This document shows positions 32,229 to 34,939 of a stretch of DNA of 34,939 nucleotides, in pieces; position 1 is the first letter of the stretch, and every line of letters starts with the position of its first letter. Position numbers and translations under genes: made by a program. Source of the stretch: Christensenellaceae bacterium (GTDB lineage Bacteria; Bacillota; Clostridia; Christensenellales; Aristaeellaceae); NCBI GenBank assembly GCA_022510815.1, contig JAFLST010000031.1:1-34939 (forward strand). The letters run 5' to 3'. Below the pieces are notes generated by a model, which did no database searches, had not been told where the DNA came from, and saw only the letters and a program-made list of their open reading frames with translations.

Positions 32229-33434
32229 TCATTCGTTCACCAGCAGGAGAATCTCGCTCAGATAGATCGGTTCAAAGCTCAGGTACATGATGACCGCCGT
32301 GCCCTCTTCCGTCTCGGCGCCATAGCGCAGGACAATCGCGTCGGAGCCATACTCCGCCATGCCGAAGGTCGCGCTGTTCGCGTCGCCGTAGAGCAGTTCC
32401 GTTGTGCCGTCATATTCTCCCTCTCCGCTGCGGAACCGGGTCATCACGCTGGCCACCGTGTCGCCCACCCGGACGGAACGGGGACCCTCCAGCAGATCGG
32501 TGTCGATCGTCATGTTCTTCACGCGACCCGTCTGCCGCTGGCTGTCATAGAGGAAGGTCAGCTCGCAGCTCTCGAACTGCATGGCGCGCATCCAGCCGTC
32601 ACCGTCGCTCAGCCACACGTCCTCCAGCGGTTCGCCGAATGCCGCCGCCGCGTCCTCCGCGGTCAGCGACACAAAGTCGATCCCGGCGAAAATCAGGTCC
32701 TCGCTGGTGAAGGGCTCCAGCTCCGTCCCCACATAGCTCGTCTGCACCCGGCTGTAGCTCGTCTCCTCGCCCAGCTCCCGCGCATCCTCCAGCGCCGCGG
32801 ACACATCCCCCGCCAGGAAGCGGGTGTCCAGACCATAGGCGCGGATGGCCATCACATTGTTATCCTGAATGGTATACATGATCCCCGCGTCCGTGTAGCC
32901 GTCGCCGCCCGTAGCAAGCTGCTCGTACACGGCGTAGTCAATCACCTCAATGCGCTGACCGTTGCGGCGCAGGATGCCCGTATACCCGCCCTCCGGCATC
33001 AGGTCGATGGCGTAGAGCAGCGCCTGATCGCTGTTGCCGACCAGATCGGGGTTCTCCGTGTAGTAGGCGTCCAGCACGAACTGCGCCGGATCATCCACCC
33101 GCACGCCGCGCAGGCCTTCCTCCTCCGAGGACAGGATCACCAGCGCCTGAACCACGCTGTCGGGGGTCATCTCCGGGCCGTCCATATACAGCGTCGCGAA
33201 ATCATACACAAACATATAGCCGTCGTCCGTGTTGCTTTCCTCGGCATAAGGATCGTTGAGCGGCGCGGACGCCAGCGCGCGGATCTTATAATCATTGGCC
33301 CATTGCCGCAGCTCCTCCAGCATCAGCATGTCCGCGCTGCTCTCCTCCGCCATCACGGGCAGGACGGGCAGCAGCAGCGTTACAACGAAAAGCAGGCACA
33401 GCATCCGCTTGAGCATATTCATACTCCTTTTCAT
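32229..33434 (-). CDS. Exported protein of unknown function
   Basis: A 401-aa protein with a clear signal peptide (MKRSMNMLKRM then a Leu/Val-rich core ending PVMA-EE, residue ~29). The body is acidic and beta-rich. The C-terminal ~100 residues (IDTDLLEGPRSVRVGDTVAS, GTTELLYGDANSATFGM) resemble the short Gly-Asp-repeat domain of some clostridial exported proteins, but I cannot name the family. Start ATG has GGGAGG about 5 bases upstream. It lies 38 bases upstream of the TPR protein and is probably its operon partner, placing both at the cell envelope. Confidence 0.85.
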   Translation of the reverse strand: MKRSMNMLKRMLCLLFVVTLLLPVLPVMAEESSADMLMLEELRQWANDYKIRALASAPLNDPYAEESNTDDGYMFVYDFATLYMDGPEMTPDSVVQALVILSSEEEGLRGVRVDDPAQFVLDAYYTENPDLVGNSDQALLYAIDLMPEGGYTGILRRNGQRIEVIDYAVYEQLATGGDGYTDAGIMYTIQDNNVMAIRAYGLDTRFLAGDVSAALEDARELGEETSYSRVQTSYVGTELEPFTSEDLIFAGIDFVSLTAEDAAAAFGEPLEDVWLSDGDGWMRAMQFESCELTFLYDSQRQTGRVKNMTIDTDLLEGPRSVRVGDTVASVMTRFRSGEGEYDGTTELLYGDANSATFGMAEYGSDAIVLRYGAETEEGTAVIMYLSFEPIYLSEILLLVNE

Positions 33435-33467
33435 CACAGCCTCCCGGCCGTATATGTCACCAATCCT

Positions 33468-33496
33468 ATTGTAACGCAAAATGCCTTTTCTGTACA
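33468..33496 (-). promoter_or_regulatory. Promoter of the exported-protein/TPR/xpt operon
   Basis: Minus strand: TGTACA (33496-33491), 17-base spacer, TACAAT (33473-33468), about 34 bases upstream of the start. The -35 box is a weak match. Confidence 0.5.
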
Positions 33497-33778
33497 GCCC
33501 CCGTCTTCCCACTTGTTTGTAAATTTCTTTTGACATCATGAGCGGCCGACCGCAGAGAAGCGTACTTTCTGGCAAATTTAGCCATGATCGTTACGCATAC
33601 ACTGATTTTGGAGGACGCTTTTCTCCCATGATCTTCCTTTTTACGCCCGGACTTTAATTTCTGGGAAAATATACCGGCAATGCGTTCCTCTTTTCCCGCG
33701 TTATTTGGTCAGAAGCGCGGCGGAGAAGACCGTTCCTCTCCCGCAGCGACATCACAATTTCAAAGGAGGAGTCCATCC
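33497..33778. other. Divergent intergenic region upstream of the SH3 protein
   Basis: About 280 bases without a gene. It must hold the promoter for the SH3 protein, but no pair with good spacing stands out on the plus strand. A TTGACA at 33528-33533 lacks a matching -10. No riboswitch or repeat was recognised. Confidence 0.4.
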
Positions 33779-34708
33779 ATGAAGCACGCATCCCTCAAGA
33801 GGCTGGCCGGCGTCACGGCTGCCGCTGCCCTGACCCTCAGCTCTGTCACCGCGCTGGCGGCGACCTCTGACAGCGCGCTGGTCAAGGGCGGGCGGCTGAA
33901 CCTGCGCGAGTCCGCGTCCCTGACCGCCAAGGTGCTCGGCCAGTACCCCACGGGCACGCTGGTGGAGATCACCGAATCCGGTGACGAATGGTGCAAGGTC
34001 AGCGTGAACGGCCAGACCGGCTACATGCTGACCAAGTATCTCTCCCGCTCCAGCCAGAACCTGACTGCCACCGTCAAGACCAACTCCGGCATCGGCCTGA
34101 ACCTGCGCGAGGCGCCCAGCCTCTCCGGGGCGATCATCACCTCCGTCAAAAACGGCGAAAAGGTGACCGTTCTGCAGAAGAGCGGCGCGTGGAGCCGCAT
34201 CTCCGTCGGCGGGAAGGAAGGCTTCGCGGCCACCGAGTATCTGGACTTCGGCAGCGCCCCGGCGGGCGGAACAACCAACAAGCCCCAGTCCGGCAAAGTG
34301 GCCATCGTCAATAACCCCCGCGACACACAGGTGCTGAATCTCCGCAAGGAAGCGTCCCTTGACGCGAAGGTGCTCGCCTACTACCGCAACGGCGCCAAGG
34401 TCACCATCCTTGAATCCGGCTCCACTTGGCACAAGGTTCAGACCGCCGACGGCAAGATCGGCTACATGATGGCCAAGTATCTCAAGGCCACCGATGACTC
34501 CGCTCCTTTCCAGTTCTATCTCGCCACTCTCTTCAATGCCAACGGCGGCAGAATCGTCAACTTCCGCTCCGGCCCCAGCCTCTCCTCCAAGATTCTGAAG
34601 ACCCTGCCCGTAGGCACCGTGGTCACCGTCGTTGAGCATGGCGCCGACTGGTGCAAGGTCACCGTCGACGAATCGACCGGCTACATCAGCACTTGGTTCC
34701 TGAAGTAA
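33779..34708 (+). CDS. Secreted protein with four bacterial SH3 domains
   Basis: A 309-aa protein. Signal peptide MKHASLKRLAGVTAAAALTL ends at TALA-AT (~residue 28). Four SH3_3-type domains follow, each with a NLRE/NFRSGPS-like motif: NLRESASL (~41), NLREAPSL (~105), NLRKEASL (~184) and NFRSGPSL (~262), and each ending in a GYM or GFAATEYL-like strand. Such domains bind cell-wall peptides. There is no hydrolase domain, so it is a wall-binding protein or adaptor. AAAGGAGGA lies 8 bases before the ATG. No clear terminator follows. Confidence 0.93.
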   Translation: MKHASLKRLAGVTAAAALTLSSVTALAATSDSALVKGGRLNLRESASLTAKVLGQYPTGTLVEITESGDEWCKVSVNGQTGYMLTKYLSRSSQNLTATVKTNSGIGLNLREAPSLSGAIITSVKNGEKVTVLQKSGAWSRISVGGKEGFAATEYLDFGSAPAGGTTNKPQSGKVAIVNNPRDTQVLNLRKEASLDAKVLAYYRNGAKVTILESGSTWHKVQTADGKIGYMMAKYLKATDDSAPFQFYLATLFNANGGRIVNFRSGPSLSSKILKTLPVGTVVTVVEHGADWCKVTVDESTGYISTWFLK

Positions 34709-34787
34709 CGAAACAGCGGGCCGCAGCGGTTCAGACAATGCGCCGCCACGTCCTTGGGATGCAAAATAACAAACGTTCTGAAAAATC

Positions 34788-34816
34788 TTGACAGAACCTT
34801 TCCTCTCCGATACAAT
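34788..34816 (+). promoter_or_regulatory. Promoter of the GPH symporter gene
   Basis: TTGACA (34788-34793), 17-base spacer, TACAAT (34811-34816), 31 bases upstream of the ATG; the best -35 in the window. Confidence 0.85.
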
Positions 34817-34847
34817 CATAACAGATTGATATCGGGGAGGTTTTCAA

Positions 34848-34939
34848 ATGCAGCTTGGCTTCAAGCAGAAGTTCGGCTACGGTCTGGGCGCGGTCGGCAA
34901 GGACCTCGTCTACGCGCTGGTCTCGGGCTTCATCCTCTA
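34848..34939 (+). CDS. GPH-family sugar:cation symporter, N-terminus only
   Basis: Only the first 30 codons are in the window. MQLGFKQKFGYGLGAVGKDL followed by VYALVSGFIL matches the start of glycoside-pentoside-hexuronide (GPH) symporters, which take up xylosides, melibiose or similar sugars with a cation. GGGGAGG precedes the ATG. The position near a GH10 xylanase (about 10 kb away) makes xylo-oligosaccharide or pentoside uptake plausible, but this is inference from 30 residues. Confidence 0.7.
   Translation, partial: MQLGFKQKFGYGLGAVGKDLVYALVSGFIL

Overview
The window looks like chromosomal DNA of a GC-rich, anaerobic Gram-positive bacterium (Bacillota, class Clostridia; a gut or rumen lineage is plausible). 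The evidence is strong AGGAGG-type ribosome sites, sigma-A-like promoters with 17-bp spacing, a ferredoxin-dependent 2-oxoacid oxidoreductase operon, a flavinylated lipoprotein, a secreted GH10 xylanase and bacterial SH3 surface proteins. Taxonomy below class is a guess. I recognise no rRNA, tRNA, CRISPR array, phage or insertion sequence.

Layout. 1-1.4 kb (+): a class M-like sirtuin followed by an exported flavin-oxidase-like protein. 1.6-4.5 kb (-): TrmH-family RNA methyltransferase, AI-2E-family membrane protein and ftsY. 4.6-9.8 kb (-): a compact type IV pilus-like cluster (PilC, four small membrane proteins, a PilT-like ATPase) ending in a SARP/BTAD-type regulator with a GGDEF-like but degenerate C-terminus. 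9.8-14.1 kb (-): an exported transglutaminase, then a c-di-GMP module (REC-HD-GYP-PAS-GGDEF protein, Hpt protein, diguanylate cyclase). 14.3-19.0 kb (+): ABC exporter, GNAT-mannose-6-phosphate isomerase fusion, a Cys-rich protein of unknown function and a P-loop kinase-like protein. 19.0-19.4 kb: a gene-free, terminator-flanked island with an array of DnaA-box-like 9-mers. 19.4-21.6 kb (-): threonine aldolase and an FMN-binding lipoprotein. 21.8-24.5 kb (+): a VanY-fold protein that has lost its zinc ligands, and xylanase. 24.5-27.2 kb (-): vor/kor-type oxidoreductase operon. 27.4-28.6 kb (+): GNAT acetyltransferase and MTA/SAH nucleosidase. 28.6-33.4 kb (-): xpt, a 994-aa zinc-ribbon/TM/16-repeat protein and an exported protein of unknown function. 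33.8 kb to the end (+): a four-SH3 secreted protein and the start of a GPH-type sugar symporter.

How the parts may work together. The pilus genes, two proteins with intact GGDEF motifs, an intact HD-GYP domain and a regulator with a cyclase-like C-terminus sit side by side, which suggests that c-di-GMP or phosphorelay signalling controls a surface fibre; this is inference from proximity. Xylanase and the sugar symporter fit plant-polysaccharide use. The signals I would look at first are the DnaA-box array at 19.13-19.45 kb, the reduced pilus machine with atypical pseudopilins, and the catalytically dead VanY homologue.
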